Shown piece after piece: positions 1-9,189 of a DNA stretch of 64,000 nt. The stretch covers positions 62,001 to 126,000 of the forward strand of contig CAWDJZ010000002.1 of NCBI GenBank assembly GCA_963802765.1, in the 5' to 3' direction. The DNA comes from Gaiellasilicea sp963802765 (GTDB taxonomy: Bacteria > Actinomycetota > Thermoleophilia > Gaiellales > Gaiellaceae). The notes under the pieces were generated by a model. It saw only the letters and a list, made by a program, of their open reading frames with translations. It ran no database searches and was not told where the DNA came from. The first letter of the stretch is position 1. Every line of letters starts with the position of its first letter. The translations under genes were made by a program, and so were the position numbers.

Positions 1-34
1 TGGCCGAGTATGGCAAGACCGGCCGGCCGGCTCG

Positions 35-59
35 GCCAAGTAACAGTCTGTTACTTGGC
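35..59. repeat. Stop-codon palindrome, copy 1
   Basis: Perfect palindrome with two 12-base arms (GCCAAGTAACAG and its complement) around a central T. The TAA stop of the kinase gene on the minus strand lies inside it. The same core recurs at 12158, 13962, 23391 and 26221. It may also act as a weak terminator; that is inference. Confidence 0.85.
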
Positions 60-569
60 GACGGTCGCGAGCCAGCGCTCGACCTCGCGCGGCGAGCGCA
101 GGCGAACGACTGGATACGGCGCGAGCTGCACCGCATAGCGCCTGCGCCGGTCGAAGTGCATCCGGAAGGCCCAGACGAAGAGCGACTCGCGGCCCCAGAG
201 CGCACCCCTGAGGCTCTCGGTGTTGTCGTTCCAGAGCTGTTCCCGCCCGCGGACCCGCCGCCACGTGCGGCGGGTGAGCCGCGGAAGCCAGACCCGGATC
301 GGCAGGTCGAGCCAGACGACGAGGTCGGCGTGGCGGAGGACGAGGTCGCCGAGCTTGCTCCGGTAGGTGCCGTCGATCACCCAGCCGTCCGCGGCGACGA
401 GCGGCTCAACCTGTTCACGTAACTCGTCGTCGGAGGTCTCGACCCAGTTCGGCCCGTGCACCAGGGCATCCATCTCGACGAAGGGCACGTCCAACCGGCG
501 CGCGAGCTCGCGTCCGAGCGTTGTCTTGCCGTTGCCGCTCGCGCTCGCGACGATCGCGACCTTCCTCAC
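51..569 (-). CDS. P-loop small kinase (adenylate kinase / FlaR-like)
   Basis: A 172-residue nucleoside- or shikimate-kinase-like P-loop protein. The Walker A loop (SASGNGKTTLGREL, about residues 8-21) is near the N-terminus, followed by FVEMDALVHGPNW and a DLVVWLDLP strand, as in the topology-modulation/adenylate-kinase-like family. The substrate cannot be told from sequence. The GTG start at 569 overlaps the stop of the upstream peptidase gene by four bases, so the pair is probably one transcript. The TAA stop sits in a dispersed palindrome. Confidence 0.75.
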   Translation of the reverse strand: MRKVAIVASASGNGKTTLGRELARRLDVPFVEMDALVHGPNWVETSDDELREQVEPLVAADGWVIDGTYRSKLGDLVLRHADLVVWLDLPIRVWLPRLTRRTWRRVRGREQLWNDNTESLRGALWGRESLFVWAFRMHFDRRRRYAVQLAPYPVVRLRSPREVERWLATVAK

Positions 570-1243
570 AGGAGCCGAGCCTCGAGCGGCTCCTCGCCGT
601 CCTGCGTGACCCGATAGCCGTGCGCGCCCTCGCGCTGGCTCACGACCTCGCGCAGCTCCGTTCCCTCGAAGCGGAAGGCGACGTCGTCGTCGGCGGCGTA
701 GCCGGCCGGAAGCGCTCCCTCGGCGACGAGCCGCGTAAATGCAGGCCGCCGCTCCGGCTCGCCGTCGTAGTGCGGGCAGAAGCTCCCCGAGAGGAGGCCG
801 AGGCCGCCGCCGAGCGGGCGCAAACGGGGCCCGAACGAGTCGGTGACCGAGTCCTCGAACCAGCAGTTCGCGCCGGCGCTCATGCCGCCGAGCACGGCGC
901 CGCGCTCCCAGGCACCGCGGAGCGCGCGGTCGACCCCGTGCACACGCCAGATCGCGAGCATGTTCGCCGTGTTGCCGCCGCCGACGTAGATCACGTCCTG
1001 CCGGGCGATGTGCGCCGCGGGCTCCTCCGGCATCCCGAACAGCTCGAGATGACTCGGCTCGCACGCACGTCCGCGGAAGGCCTCGTAGAAGAGCTCGACG
1101 CGCTCGGGCAAGTGCGGCGACGCGGTGCCGACGTAACAGATCCGCGGTCGCTTCGACCCAGCAAGCTCGAGCATGAGCTCGTCGAGCCGGGATTCGCGGT
1201 GGATCAGCGCCCCGCCGCCCATGGCAAGAATCTGGCCGGCCAC
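566..1243 (-). CDS. pepE: Peptidase E (alpha-aspartyl dipeptidase, family S51)
   Basis: About 225 residues, normal for family S51 cytoplasmic serine peptidases that cleave Asp-Xaa dipeptides. The N-terminal QILAMGGGAL strand and the nucleophile elbow GGMSAGANCWF (Ser about 122) are clear, followed by a CPHYD segment that would hold the active-site His. The start is taken as GTG at 1243 because ATG at 1222 would cut the first strand. Only 24 bases separate it from divergent ppdK. It overlaps the downstream kinase gene by four bases. Confidence 0.8.
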   Translation of the reverse strand: MAGQILAMGGGALIHRESRLDELMLELAGSKRPRICYVGTASPHLPERVELFYEAFRGRACEPSHLELFGMPEEPAAHIARQDVIYVGGGNTANMLAIWRVHGVDRALRGAWERGAVLGGMSAGANCWFEDSVTDSFGPRLRPLGGGLGLLSGSFCPHYDGEPERRPAFTRLVAEGALPAGYAADDDVAFRFEGTELREVVSQREGAHGYRVTQDGEEPLEARLL

Positions 1244-1267
1244 CGGCCGAGTGTAGATTCCGCGCCG

Positions 1268-3862
1268 ATGCGCTACGTCTACGCCTTCGACGAGGACTCC
1301 GGCGGCGGTCGCGAGCTCCTGGGGGGAAAGGGGGTCGGGCTCGCGGAGATGACCGCGCTCGGCGTCCCGGTGCCCGCGGGCTTCACGATCACGACCGACG
1401 CCTGCCGCGCCTACATGGCGGCCGGCGGGGAGCTTCCGGACGGGCTCACGGCCGAGGTCGCCGAGCACATCGCCGCGCTCGAGACCAAGGCGGGCAAACG
1501 ATTCGGTGACACGGACGACCCGCTGCTCGTCTCGGTCCGCTCCGGCGCAGCCGTCTCGATGCCCGGGATGATGGACACGATCCTCAATCTCGGCCTCAAC
1601 GACGACGCCGTCGCGGGCCTCGCGAAGACGACCGGGAACGAGCGCTTCGCGAACGACTCCTACCGCCGCCTGATCCAGATGTACGGCGAGGTCGTCGACG
1701 GGGTCGACGGGCATCGGTTCGAGCAGGCGCTCGCCGACCTGAAGTCGTCGCGAGGCGTGAAGCAGGACGTCGACCTCTCGGCCGCGGATCTCGGCGAGGT
1801 GGTGGAGACGTTCAAGGAGATCTACGCCGAGGAGACGGGCGGCCCGTTCCCGCAGGACGCACGCGCGCAGCTCGAGAAGGCCGTGCGGGCCGTCTTCGAC
1901 TCCTGGGACGCGCCGCGCGCGCAGGTCTACCGGCGCACCTACGACATCCCCGACGACCTCGGTACTGCCGTCAACGTCGTGCAGATGGTCTTCGGCAACA
2001 AGGGCGGCGGTTCCGGCACAGGCGTCTGCTTCACACGCGACCCGTCCACCGGCGAGCACCGGCTCTACGGCGAGTTCCTGCAGAACGCGCAGGGCGAGGA
2101 CGTCGTCGCGGGAATCCGGACGCCCGAGCCGATCGCGCGCATGGAGGAGCTTCTTCCGAACGCCTACGAGCAGCTGCTCGTGACCGTTCGACGCCTCGAG
2201 GAGCACTACCGCGACATGCAGGACATCGAGTTCACGGTCGAGGACGGCACGCTCTTCCTGCTCCAGACGCGCACCGCGAAGCGCACGGCGGCCGCTGCGT
2301 TGCGCGCGGCGGTCGAGATGGTCGACGAGGAGCTGATCTCGAAGGAGGAGGCGGTCGCGCGGATCGACCCGGCGCAGCTCGACCAGCTCCTCCACCCGAT
2401 GATCGACCCGTCGGCCGACGTGGACGTGGTCGCGAAGGGCCTGAACGCCTCTCCGGGAGCAGCCTCGGGCGCGATCGTCTTCGACGCCGACACGGCCGAG
2501 GAGCGGGGCAAGGCGGGGGAGAGCGTCATCCTCGTCCGCTGGGAGACGACCCCGGACGACTTCCACGGCATGGTGCAGGCGGCCGGGATCCTGACCGCGC
2601 ACGGCGGCCTCACCTCACACGCGGCCGTCGTCGCGCGCGGCATGGGTACGCCCTGCGTGACGGGCTGCGAGGCGCTGCACGTGGATGCACGGGCGAAGAC
2701 GGCCCGGCTGCCCGGGCACGAGCTGAAGGAGGGCGACACGATCACGATCGACGGCGGCACCGGCGAGGTGATCGTCGGGGCGGTCCCGCTCGTCCCCCCG
2801 CAGCTGAACGACGACTTCACCGCGGTGCTCGGCTGGGCGGACGGGATCCGCCGCCTCAAGGTGCGCACGAACGCGGACACGCCCGAGGACGCCGCCAAGG
2901 CGCGCGAGTTCGGTGCCGAGGGGATCGGCCTCTGCCGGACCGAGCACATGTTCGCCGACGCCGAGCGGCTCCACCTGATGCGGGAGATGATCCTCGCGGC
3001 CGACGAGGACGGCCGTCGAACGGCGCTCGAGCAGCTCCTGCCGATCCAGCAGGGCGACTTCGAGGGGATCTTCGAGGCGATGGCCGGCCTGCCGGTGACG
3101 ATCCGCCTCCTCGACTGGCCGCTGCACGAGTTCCTGCCCTCGCTCGAGGAGGCGCGGGACGAGCGGCTGCGCGAGCGGATTCGGGCCCTCCAGGAGTCGA
3201 ACCCGATGCTCGGCTGGCGCGCCTGCCGGCTCGGGCTCTCCTTCCCGGAGATCTACGAGATGCAGGTGCGCGCGATCGTGCGGGCGGCGCTCGCGGTGCG
3301 CGAACGGACCGGTGCGGCGCCGCTCGTCGAGGTCATGCACCCGCTCGTCGGCTTCGGCGAGGAGCTGCGGCGACTGCGCGAGCTGACTGTGCGCGTCGCG
3401 GCCGAGGAGGGAGAGCTCGAGTACCACGTCGGCACGATGATCGAGCTGCCGCGGGCGTGCGTCCGCGCCGACGAGATTGCCGAGCACGCCGACTTCTTCT
3501 CCTTCGGGACGAACGACCTGACGCAGACGGCGCTCGGGATCTCCCGCGACGACGGCGGCCGCTTCCTCGCCCAGTACCTCGAGTCAGGCGTGCTCGAGCG
3601 CGACCCGTTCGAGACGATCGACCAGGAGGGCGTCGGCGACCTGATGGAGCTGGCGGTCGAGCGCGGCCGCGGGGTGCGGGCAGGCCTCAAGCTCGGCATC
3701 TGCGGCGAGCACGGCGGCGAGCCGAAGTCGGTCGCTTTCTGTCACCGCCTCGGGCTCGACTACGTCTCGTGCAGCCCCTACCGCGTCCCGCTCGCACGCC
3801 TGGCCGCGGCGCAGGCCGCGCTCGCCGAGCAGGGTGTCAGCGCGGTTGCGATCGGCGGCTAG
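1268..3862 (+). CDS. ppdK: Pyruvate, phosphate dikinase
   Basis: 864 residues, close to the usual 870-880. It interconverts pyruvate, ATP and phosphate with PEP, AMP and pyrophosphate in the cytoplasm. Domain order is canonical: N-terminal ATP-grasp domain beginning YAFDEDSGGGRELLGGKG, the swivelling phosphohistidine domain with GGLTSHAAVVARGMG (His about 451), and the C-terminal PEP/pyruvate barrel with GICGEHGGEP (Cys about 812). The start at ATG 1268 matches the family N-terminus. A TAGATT element at 1254-1259 places a possible start of transcription almost at the ATG, so the mRNA may be leaderless. The reading frame is open far upstream, but that extension has no family support. Confidence 0.95.
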   Translation: MRYVYAFDEDSGGGRELLGGKGVGLAEMTALGVPVPAGFTITTDACRAYMAAGGELPDGLTAEVAEHIAALETKAGKRFGDTDDPLLVSVRSGAAVSMPGMMDTILNLGLNDDAVAGLAKTTGNERFANDSYRRLIQMYGEVVDGVDGHRFEQALADLKSSRGVKQDVDLSAADLGEVVETFKEIYAEETGGPFPQDARAQLEKAVRAVFDSWDAPRAQVYRRTYDIPDDLGTAVNVVQMVFGNKGGGSGTGVCFTRDPSTGEHRLYGEFLQNAQGEDVVAGIRTPEPIARMEELLPNAYEQLLVTVRRLEEHYRDMQDIEFTVEDGTLFLLQTRTAKRTAAAALRAAVEMVDEELISKEEAVARIDPAQLDQLLHPMIDPSADVDVVAKGLNASPGAASGAIVFDADTAEERGKAGESVILVRWETTPDDFHGMVQAAGILTAHGGLTSHAAVVARGMGTPCVTGCEALHVDARAKTARLPGHELKEGDTITIDGGTGEVIVGAVPLVPPQLNDDFTAVLGWADGIRRLKVRTNADTPEDAAKAREFGAEGIGLCRTEHMFADAERLHLMREMILAADEDGRRTALEQLLPIQQGDFEGIFEAMAGLPVTIRLLDWPLHEFLPSLEEARDERLRERIRALQESNPMLGWRACRLGLSFPEIYEMQVRAIVRAALAVRERTGAAPLVEVMHPLVGFGEELRRLRELTVRVAAEEGELEYHVGTMIELPRACVRADEIAEHADFFSFGTNDLTQTALGISRDDGGRFLAQYLESGVLERDPFETIDQEGVGDLMELAVERGRGVRAGLKLGICGEHGGEPKSVAFCHRLGLDYVSCSPYRVPLARLAAAQAALAEQGVSAVAIGG

Positions 3863-3868
3863 CCGCCG

Positions 3869-4723
3869 TCACGCATAGCCACGCACCTTCCAGTACGCGA
3901 CCGCGATGCTGACGAGGCCGATCGCGATCAGGCCGACGTACGACGACAGATCCTGCCGAGAGTAGACGGCGCTGCGGCGGCCGAAGTGGGACATCGCCAG
4001 GATGGCGAGGGCGCCGCCGGCGAGGCCGCCGAGGTGGCCGCCGATCGAGATCCCGGGGACGGCGAAGGTGAAGGCGAGGTTGAGCACGAGCAGCGTGATC
4101 GCGCTGCCCCCGAGCACGTACGTGCGCTGGCGCTCGAGCACGATCGCCGCGCCGAGGATGCCGAAGATCGCGCCGGAGGCGCCGACCGTCACCGCCGTCG
4201 GGTTCGCGATCAGCGCGCCGGCAGAGCCGGCGAGACCGGAGACGAGGTAGAGCATGAGGTAGCGCACCGGGCCGAGCGCGTCCTCGAGCGGCCGCCCGAT
4301 CCACCAGACGGCGAGCATGTTCATGCCGAGATGGATCGGCCCGTAGTGGAGGAAGGCCGCCGTGATCAGCCGCCACCACTCCCCTTCGGCCACGAGCGGG
4401 CCGTAGAGGGCGCCGTGCTGGAAGATCCAGCCGGAGTTCGCGTTGATCGAGGCACCGCCTGCGAGCTGGAGCAGGTAGATGCCGACATTCGTCGCGATGA
4501 TCGCCTTGGTGACGATCCCGGGATGCGCCGCGCGCCACTGCGTCCGGTCTGCGACGCGCTTGACCCCCTCCTTGACCCCCTGCGCCTGCCCCGCGTGGTC
4601 GGGGCAGCGGATCCCGACCGGCGCGAACACCATGCAGTCCGGGCAGATCCCGCGGCCGCACTCCGAGCACGAGACTCCCGTCTCCCGGTCCGGATGGCGG
4701 TAGCACCTGAGCGTCTCGGCCAT
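3869..4723 (-). CDS. Rhomboid family serine protease with N-terminal zinc finger
   Basis: 284 residues. Residues 7-43 form a B-box-like zinc finger with eight Cys/His positions (CYRHPDRE, CSECGRGICPDC, CPDH). A six-or-more-helix rhomboid domain follows. The catalytic pair is visible: Ser about 183 in VGASGAIFG and His about 230 in GGHLGGLAGG, and HLGMNM forms the usual helix-2 motif. It should cleave transmembrane substrates within the membrane; no substrate can be inferred. The gene is convergent with ppdK (6 bases between stops) and divergent from comB. Confidence 0.9.
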   Translation of the reverse strand: MAETLRCYRHPDRETGVSCSECGRGICPDCMVFAPVGIRCPDHAGQAQGVKEGVKRVADRTQWRAAHPGIVTKAIIATNVGIYLLQLAGGASINANSGWIFQHGALYGPLVAEGEWWRLITAAFLHYGPIHLGMNMLAVWWIGRPLEDALGPVRYLMLYLVSGLAGSAGALIANPTAVTVGASGAIFGILGAAIVLERQRTYVLGGSAITLLVLNLAFTFAVPGISIGGHLGGLAGGALAILAMSHFGRRSAVYSRQDLSSYVGLIAIGLVSIAVAYWKVRGYA

Positions 4724-4746
4724 TGGCGACTAGCCTAGCCACGACC

Positions 4747-5429
4747 ATGCGGGTTCACGTTGCGTTCACACCCGACGAGGCCGCCGCCGCCCCGACCGGG
4801 ATCGTGATCGACGTCCTCCGGGCCACGTCGACCATCGCGCAGGCGCTCGCCGCCGGCTACGAGCGCGTGCTCTGCGTGCCGGAGATCGAGCAGGCACGCG
4901 CTCTCCGGGCCGAGCTGCCGGACAGCCTCGTCGGCGGCGAGCGGGACGCAGATCAGGATCGACGGCTTCGACGTCGGCGCCTCGCCGCGCGAGTTCACCG
5001 AGCGGCGCGCGTCCACGCTGATCCTCTCGACCACGAACGGGACGCGCTCGATCGTCACCGCCGCCGAGCGCTGTGACGAGGTCCTGCTCGGCAGCCTGCT
5101 CAATCTCGACGCCGTCGTTCGCGCCGCGGCCGCGCGTGGGGAGGACGTCGCGATCCTCTGCGCCGGCTACAAGGGGGCGTTCGCGCTCGACGACGCCTAC
5201 TGCGCCGGCCGGATCGTGCAGCTGCTCGAGGGCGAGCGGAGCGACGCGGCGGTCGCGGCGGAGGTGCTCGCCGCTGCCTATCCCGACGCACACTCGGGGC
5301 TCACCGCGCGCACCTACGGCGCCGCCGGGGCTCGAGGAGGACATCGTCTTCTGTGCCCGCGAGAGCGTGCTGGACGTGGTGCCTCGCTTCGCGGGCATGC
5401 GCGGCCCCGCCGCGGAGGTCGTCCGCTGA
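4747..5429 (+). CDS. comB: 2-phosphosulfolactate phosphatase (ComB), two frameshifts
   Basis: Three consecutive frames together give a ComB-family protein of about 227 residues: MRVHVAFTP...VIDVLRATSTIAQAL, then RIDGFDVGASPREFT...STTNGTRSI...CAGYKGAFALDDAYCAGRI, then LEEDIVFCARESVLDVVPRF. The frame moves by one extra base near 4950 and again near 5331 (a GGGG run). ComB removes phosphate from 2-phosphosulfolactate in coenzyme M-type sulfonate synthesis; its bacterial role is less clear. Conserved motifs survive on both sides of each break, so sequence error is likelier than decay. Confidence 0.75.
5414..5428 (+). promoter_or_regulatory. Shine-Dalgarno and CTG start of the LtrA-like gene
   Basis: GGAGG at 5414-5418 lies 7 bases before CTG at 5426-5428. 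The frame of the LtrA-like gene has no ATG, GTG or TTG between this point and its first conserved residues, so CTG is the best-supported start. The CTG overlaps the TGA stop of comB. Confidence 0.5.
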
Positions 5430-6634
5430 GGGTCCGGCGCCGCCTGGACGCGAGCACGGAAAGCGAGAGCCGGGCGACTGCGCTCGAGCTCTTCTTCGAC
5501 CTCGTCTTCGTGTTCGCGATCACGCAGGTCTCGCATCTCCTCGTCGACCACCTGACCTGGGAGGGCGCCGCCCAGTCTGCGCTCGTCCTGCTCGTCGTCT
5601 GGTGGGGCTGGACCTACACGGCGTGGTTCACGAACGAGGTCGACCTGGATTTGCTGGTGATCCGGGCCGTCCTGATCGCGTTGATGCTCGCGAGCCTCGT
5701 GCTCGCCGTGGCGATCCCGCAGGCCTTCGGCGCGCACGGGCTGCTCTTCGCCGGCGCATACGTGGCGATCCAGGTCGGGCGACAGGCGTTCCTTACCTTC
5801 GTGGCGGCGCCGCCCGGCTCGCTCGAGCGTGAGCGCTCGCTCCGGATCCTCGACTGGTTCGTCGTCGCGGGCGCCTTCTGGCTCGCCGGCGGCGTCGCGG
5901 AGGACGGATGGCGCTGGGCGTTCTGGCTGGTCGCGCTCGCGCTCGACTACACGGCGCCGCTCGTCCTGTACGCGGTGCCCTTCCGGCCGCGGCTCTCGCA
6001 TTCCGCGTGGCAGGTGGAGACGAGCCACTTCGCGGAGCGGTTCCAGCTCTTCGTGATCATCGCGCTCGGGGAGTCGATCGTCGTCACCGGGGCCACCACG
6101 GCAGACGTGGGGCTGAGCACCGGCACCGTCGTCGCCTTCGGGCTCGCCTTCCTCACCACTGCAGCCTTCTGGTGGCTCTACTTCGACTACGTCGCGCGGA
6201 TCGCGCAGCGTCGGCTCGAGCTGGCCGAGAACCGCACCAAGCTGGCGCGCGACGCGTTCACGTACCTCCACGTCGTCCTCGTGGCCGGCATCATCGTCGC
6301 GGCCGTGGGCGACGAGCTCGTGATCGCCCATCCGACCGAGCGGCTCTCCGGTCCCGAGCTCACCGCCGTCGTCGGCGGGCCCGCGCTGTACCTCTTCGGT
6401 CACGTGCTGCTGCGGCTGCGGATGACGGGCACGGTCAGCGTCCGCCGCGTTGCTGGGATGCTTGCCTGTGTGGCCGTCGCGCCCGTTGGGCTCGTGGCGC
6501 CTGCCCTCGTCGTCGCCGCGCTCCTCCTCGGCGTCCTCGTCGCCGTGATCGCTGCGGAGCGGATCGCGGCGGCGCGGCGCACGGCGCGTGGCGAGCCGAC
6601 GCCGCTCGAGCGGCTCGAGGCCCGGCAGAGCTAA
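5426..6634 (+). CDS. Low temperature requirement protein A (LtrA) family membrane protein
   Basis: About 402 residues with roughly a dozen predicted transmembrane helices. Family landmarks are the N-terminal ATALELFFDLVFVFAITQ segment, WWGWTYTAWFTNEVD, and HFAERFQLFVIIALGESIV in the middle. LtrA was first linked to growth of Listeria in the cold; the molecular function is unknown. The start is a probable CTG overlapping the comB stop. A positively charged, Arg-rich tail ends the protein. Confidence 0.8.
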   Translation: MRVRRRLDASTESESRATALELFFDLVFVFAITQVSHLLVDHLTWEGAAQSALVLLVVWWGWTYTAWFTNEVDLDLLVIRAVLIALMLASLVLAVAIPQAFGAHGLLFAGAYVAIQVGRQAFLTFVAAPPGSLERERSLRILDWFVVAGAFWLAGGVAEDGWRWAFWLVALALDYTAPLVLYAVPFRPRLSHSAWQVETSHFAERFQLFVIIALGESIVVTGATTADVGLSTGTVVAFGLAFLTTAAFWWLYFDYVARIAQRRLELAENRTKLARDAFTYLHVVLVAGIIVAAVGDELVIAHPTERLSGPELTAVVGGPALYLFGHVLLRLRMTGTVSVRRVAGMLACVAVAPVGLVAPALVVAALLLGVLVAVIAAERIAAARRTARGEPTPLERLEARQS

Positions 6635-6699
6635 CGACGCGTCGCCGCGGACGGCGTATCGTTCAGGTCCCGCAGAATCCCAAGTGGAGGAGGTCTCCG

Positions 6700-7113
6700 A
6701 TGGCGGACACAGTCCGAGGCGTCCAGTACCACTACGTGACCGTCCCGAATGCGCCGGGAGAAGGGCAGCAAGTCCTGTCGGCGCTCAGGGATCGCGGCGT
6801 GAACTTGCTTGCGTTCCTCGGTTTCCCGGCGGAAGGCGGCCGGACGCAGCTCGACCTGGTCACGGAGGACCCGGATGCGTTGCGAGCGGCGGCCGAAGAG
6901 GCGGGTCTCACGCTCAGCGAGGCGAAGCAGGCGTTTCTCGTCCAGGGCGAGGATCGCGCCGGCGCGGTCGCCGACACGACGGCGAAGCTGGCCGAGGCGA
7001 ACGTCAACGTCACCGCGGCGGCCGCCGTCGCTGCTGGCTCCGGGACGTTCGGGATGATCGTCTGGGTGGCGCCCGACGACTACGACAAGGCAGCGCAGGC
7101 GCTGGGCGCCTAG
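6700..7113 (+). CDS. ACT-domain protein
   Basis: 137 residues. Two ACT-like halves are visible: one starts near YHYVTVPNAPGEGQQVLSALRDRGVNLLAFLGFP, the second near VQGEDRAGAVADTTAKLAEANVNVTAAAAVAAG. Small free-standing ACT proteins usually bind an amino acid and regulate an enzyme; the ligand here is unknown. A strong GGAGGAGG Shine-Dalgarno lies a few bases before the ATG. It stands alone between the LtrA-like gene and the moxR operon. Confidence 0.7.
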   Translation: MADTVRGVQYHYVTVPNAPGEGQQVLSALRDRGVNLLAFLGFPAEGGRTQLDLVTEDPDALRAAAEEAGLTLSEAKQAFLVQGEDRAGAVADTTAKLAEANVNVTAAAAVAAGSGTFGMIVWVAPDDYDKAAQALGA

Positions 7114-7149
7114 CCACGGCGGGCCGCAGCAGCACACCGCACTCCGAGT

Positions 7150-7204
7150 CTCACCAAAGTCTTAGAAAGCATTCAGGCGCCTCTCAGGCGGCTCTTAGGT
7201 CGCG
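7150..7204 (+). promoter_or_regulatory. Five 11-bp direct repeats upstream of moxR operon
   Basis: Five adjacent 11-base units start at 7150, 7161, 7172, 7183 and 7194, each beginning CTCAC, CTTAG, TTCAG, CTCAG or CTTAG. The helical-turn spacing is what OmpR/PhoB-family response regulators recognise as head-to-tail dimers. The repeats end 42 bases before the moxR start codon. Which regulator binds is unknown; no two-component gene is in the window. Confidence 0.55.
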
Positions 7205-7246
7205 CGGCGACTCTTGGCACCCCGTCCCGAGACCAAGGAGTGCAGA

Positions 7247-8260
7247 GTGGCCGATCAAGCGCAGCTGAAGGCAGTCGAGGGAGGCCCCGACCACGAGGTG
7301 GTCGAGAGCGCCGTCTTCGAGATCAAACGCGTCATCGCAGGTCAGGACGAGATGCTCGAGCGCGTCTTCGTCTGCCTGCTGGCGGGAGGGCACCTTCTGA
7401 TCGAGGGCGTCCCCGGCCTGGCGAAGACCCTGACGATCAAGACGGTGGCAGGCGTGCTCGGCGGGACGTTCCAGCGCGTGCAGTTCACCCCCGACCTCGT
7501 CCCATCCGACCTGGTCGGCACGCGGATCTATCGCGGCAGGGAAGGTTTCGACACCGAGCTCGGCCCCGTCTTCTGCAACTTCCTCCTCGCCGACGAAATC
7601 AACCGGGCGCCCGCGAAGGTGCAGTCGGCCCTGCTCGAGGTGATGCAGGAGCGCCAGGTCACGATCGGCAAGGACACCCACGCCGTCCCGTCGCCCTTCC
7701 TCGTGATGGCGACGCAGAACCCGATCGAGTCCGAGGGCACGTATGCGCTTCCCGAGGCGCAGCTCGACCGATTCATGCTCAAGATCCTCGTCGACTACCC
7801 GGAGCCTGCGGACGAGCTGACGGTGATCGAGCGCGCCCTGGCCGATCCCGTCGCCGTCGAGCAGCTGCTCTCGGTCGACGACCTGGCGGAGCTTCAGGCG
7901 GCGACGCGGCGGATCTACGTCGATCCGGCGGTCTCACGGTATGCCCTGTCGCTCGCGACCGCGACGCGGCGGCTCTCGGAGGCGGGGCTCGAGGAGCTCG
8001 CTTCGTACGTCGACTTCGGCGCGAGCCCGCGCGGCCCCATCAACCTCGTGCTCGGGGCGAGGGCGCTCGCGCTCCTGCGCGGCCGCCGCTACGTGCTTCC
8101 GCAGGACGTGCGCGAGCTCTCCAAGGACGTGCTGCGCCACCGGATGGTGCTCAGCTACGAGGCGCTCGCGGAAGGCGTCGACGCCGACCGCGTGCTCGAC
8201 CGCGTGCTCGAGACGATCGCGATGCCGCAGCTCGAGCTGGCACGGGAGCACGCCGCATGA
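7247..8260 (+). CDS. MoxR family AAA+ ATPase
   Basis: 337 residues. The Walker A loop is EGVPGLAKT (about 53-61), Walker B is FLLADEINRAP, and the sensor segment MATQNPIESEGTYALPEAQLDRF is typical of MoxR. These ATPases act as chaperones that load or activate VWA-domain partners. The GTG start at 7247 is chosen because AAGGAG lies six bases upstream; a TTG at 7214 is in frame but lacks such a site. It heads a three- or four-gene operon and overlaps the DUF58 gene (ATGA). Confidence 0.92.
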   Translation: MADQAQLKAVEGGPDHEVVESAVFEIKRVIAGQDEMLERVFVCLLAGGHLLIEGVPGLAKTLTIKTVAGVLGGTFQRVQFTPDLVPSDLVGTRIYRGREGFDTELGPVFCNFLLADEINRAPAKVQSALLEVMQERQVTIGKDTHAVPSPFLVMATQNPIESEGTYALPEAQLDRFMLKILVDYPEPADELTVIERALADPVAVEQLLSVDDLAELQAATRRIYVDPAVSRYALSLATATRRLSEAGLEELASYVDFGASPRGPINLVLGARALALLRGRRYVLPQDVRELSKDVLRHRMVLSYEALAEGVDADRVLDRVLETIAMPQLELAREHAA

Positions 8261-9189
8261 GCACCGTCGCCACTCTTCGTCCGGCCCGCACCCCCGGCCG
8301 ACCCGGTCCGGGCCCTGTGCCGGCCGCGCTCCTGCGCAAGGTCAACCTGACCGTCCGCCGCCGCATCGACGGGCTGCTCGCCGGCGACCACCGCTCGTGG
8401 GCGCATGGCGACGGCACCGAGCTCGCCCAGGTCCGCCCCTACGTCCCGGGCGACGACGTTCGCCTGATCGACTGGAACGTGACCGCCCGCACAGACGAGC
8501 CGCACGTCCGCGTCAACGTCGCCGAGCGAGCGGTCGAGACCTGGCTGCTGCTCGACACGTCGGCCTCGATGACCTTCGGGACGGCAGACCGGCGGAAGTG
8601 GGACGTCGCCGAGGGCGTCTCGCTCGCGCTCGGCCACTTCTCCGTCCGCCGCGGCAACCGGCTCGCGGTTGCGACCTTCGGTGACCGCAACCCGATCAGC
8701 TCGCCCGCCCGGCAGGGCAACCGTGGCCTGCTGGCTCTGCTGCTCGCGCTCAGGAAGGAGCCCGACCTCGAGCCGATGGGCCCGACGTCGCTCGGCGCCG
8801 CGCTCGCCCGGCTAGGCCGACTCGCGCGCCGCCGCGCGGTCGTGGTCCTCGTCTCGGACTTCCGCGGCCCGCGCGACTGGCGTCCCCATCTGCTGCAGCT
8901 CGCCTCGCGGCACGACGTCGTCGCGATCGAGATCCGCGACCCGCGCGAGCAGGAGCTCCCGGACGTCGGCGACTTCTGGGTCGTCGACCCCGAAACGGGG
9001 CGCCAGCTCCGGGTCGACACGCGCAGCCGCAAGCTGCGACAGCGCTTCTGCGACGTCGCGGCTGCCGAACGCGAGGAGCTCGCCCGCGAGCTGCGCTCGC
9101 TCGGCGTCCCCCACCTGACCCTGTCCACCTCCGGCGACTGGCTGCGCCGGCTCGTCGGCTTCGTCGAGACCGAGGGGAGGCGGCGATGA
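8257..9189 (+). CDS. DUF58 domain protein (VWA-like MoxR partner)
   Basis: 310 residues. The family signature HGDGTELAQVRPYVPGDDVRLIDWNVTARTDEPHVR sits around residues 48-85, followed by a VWA-like fold with LLLDTSASM as its metal-site loop. DUF58 proteins are encoded with MoxR and VWA membrane proteins and are thought to work with them at the envelope. Start and stop overlap both neighbours by four bases, which supports one translationally coupled operon. Confidence 0.9.
   Translation: MSTVATLRPARTPGRPGPGPVPAALLRKVNLTVRRRIDGLLAGDHRSWAHGDGTELAQVRPYVPGDDVRLIDWNVTARTDEPHVRVNVAERAVETWLLLDTSASMTFGTADRRKWDVAEGVSLALGHFSVRRGNRLAVATFGDRNPISSPARQGNRGLLALLLALRKEPDLEPMGPTSLGAALARLGRLARRRAVVVLVSDFRGPRDWRPHLLQLASRHDVVAIEIRDPREQELPDVGDFWVVDPETGRQLRVDTRSRKLRQRFCDVAAAEREELARELRSLGVPHLTLSTSGDWLRRLVGFVETEGRRR

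Noticed and set aside
521..1267. N-terminal extension of pyruvate phosphate dikinase by 249 codons
   Set aside because: It is antisense to peptidase E and the kinase, has no family similarity, and the ATG at 1268 matches the family start.
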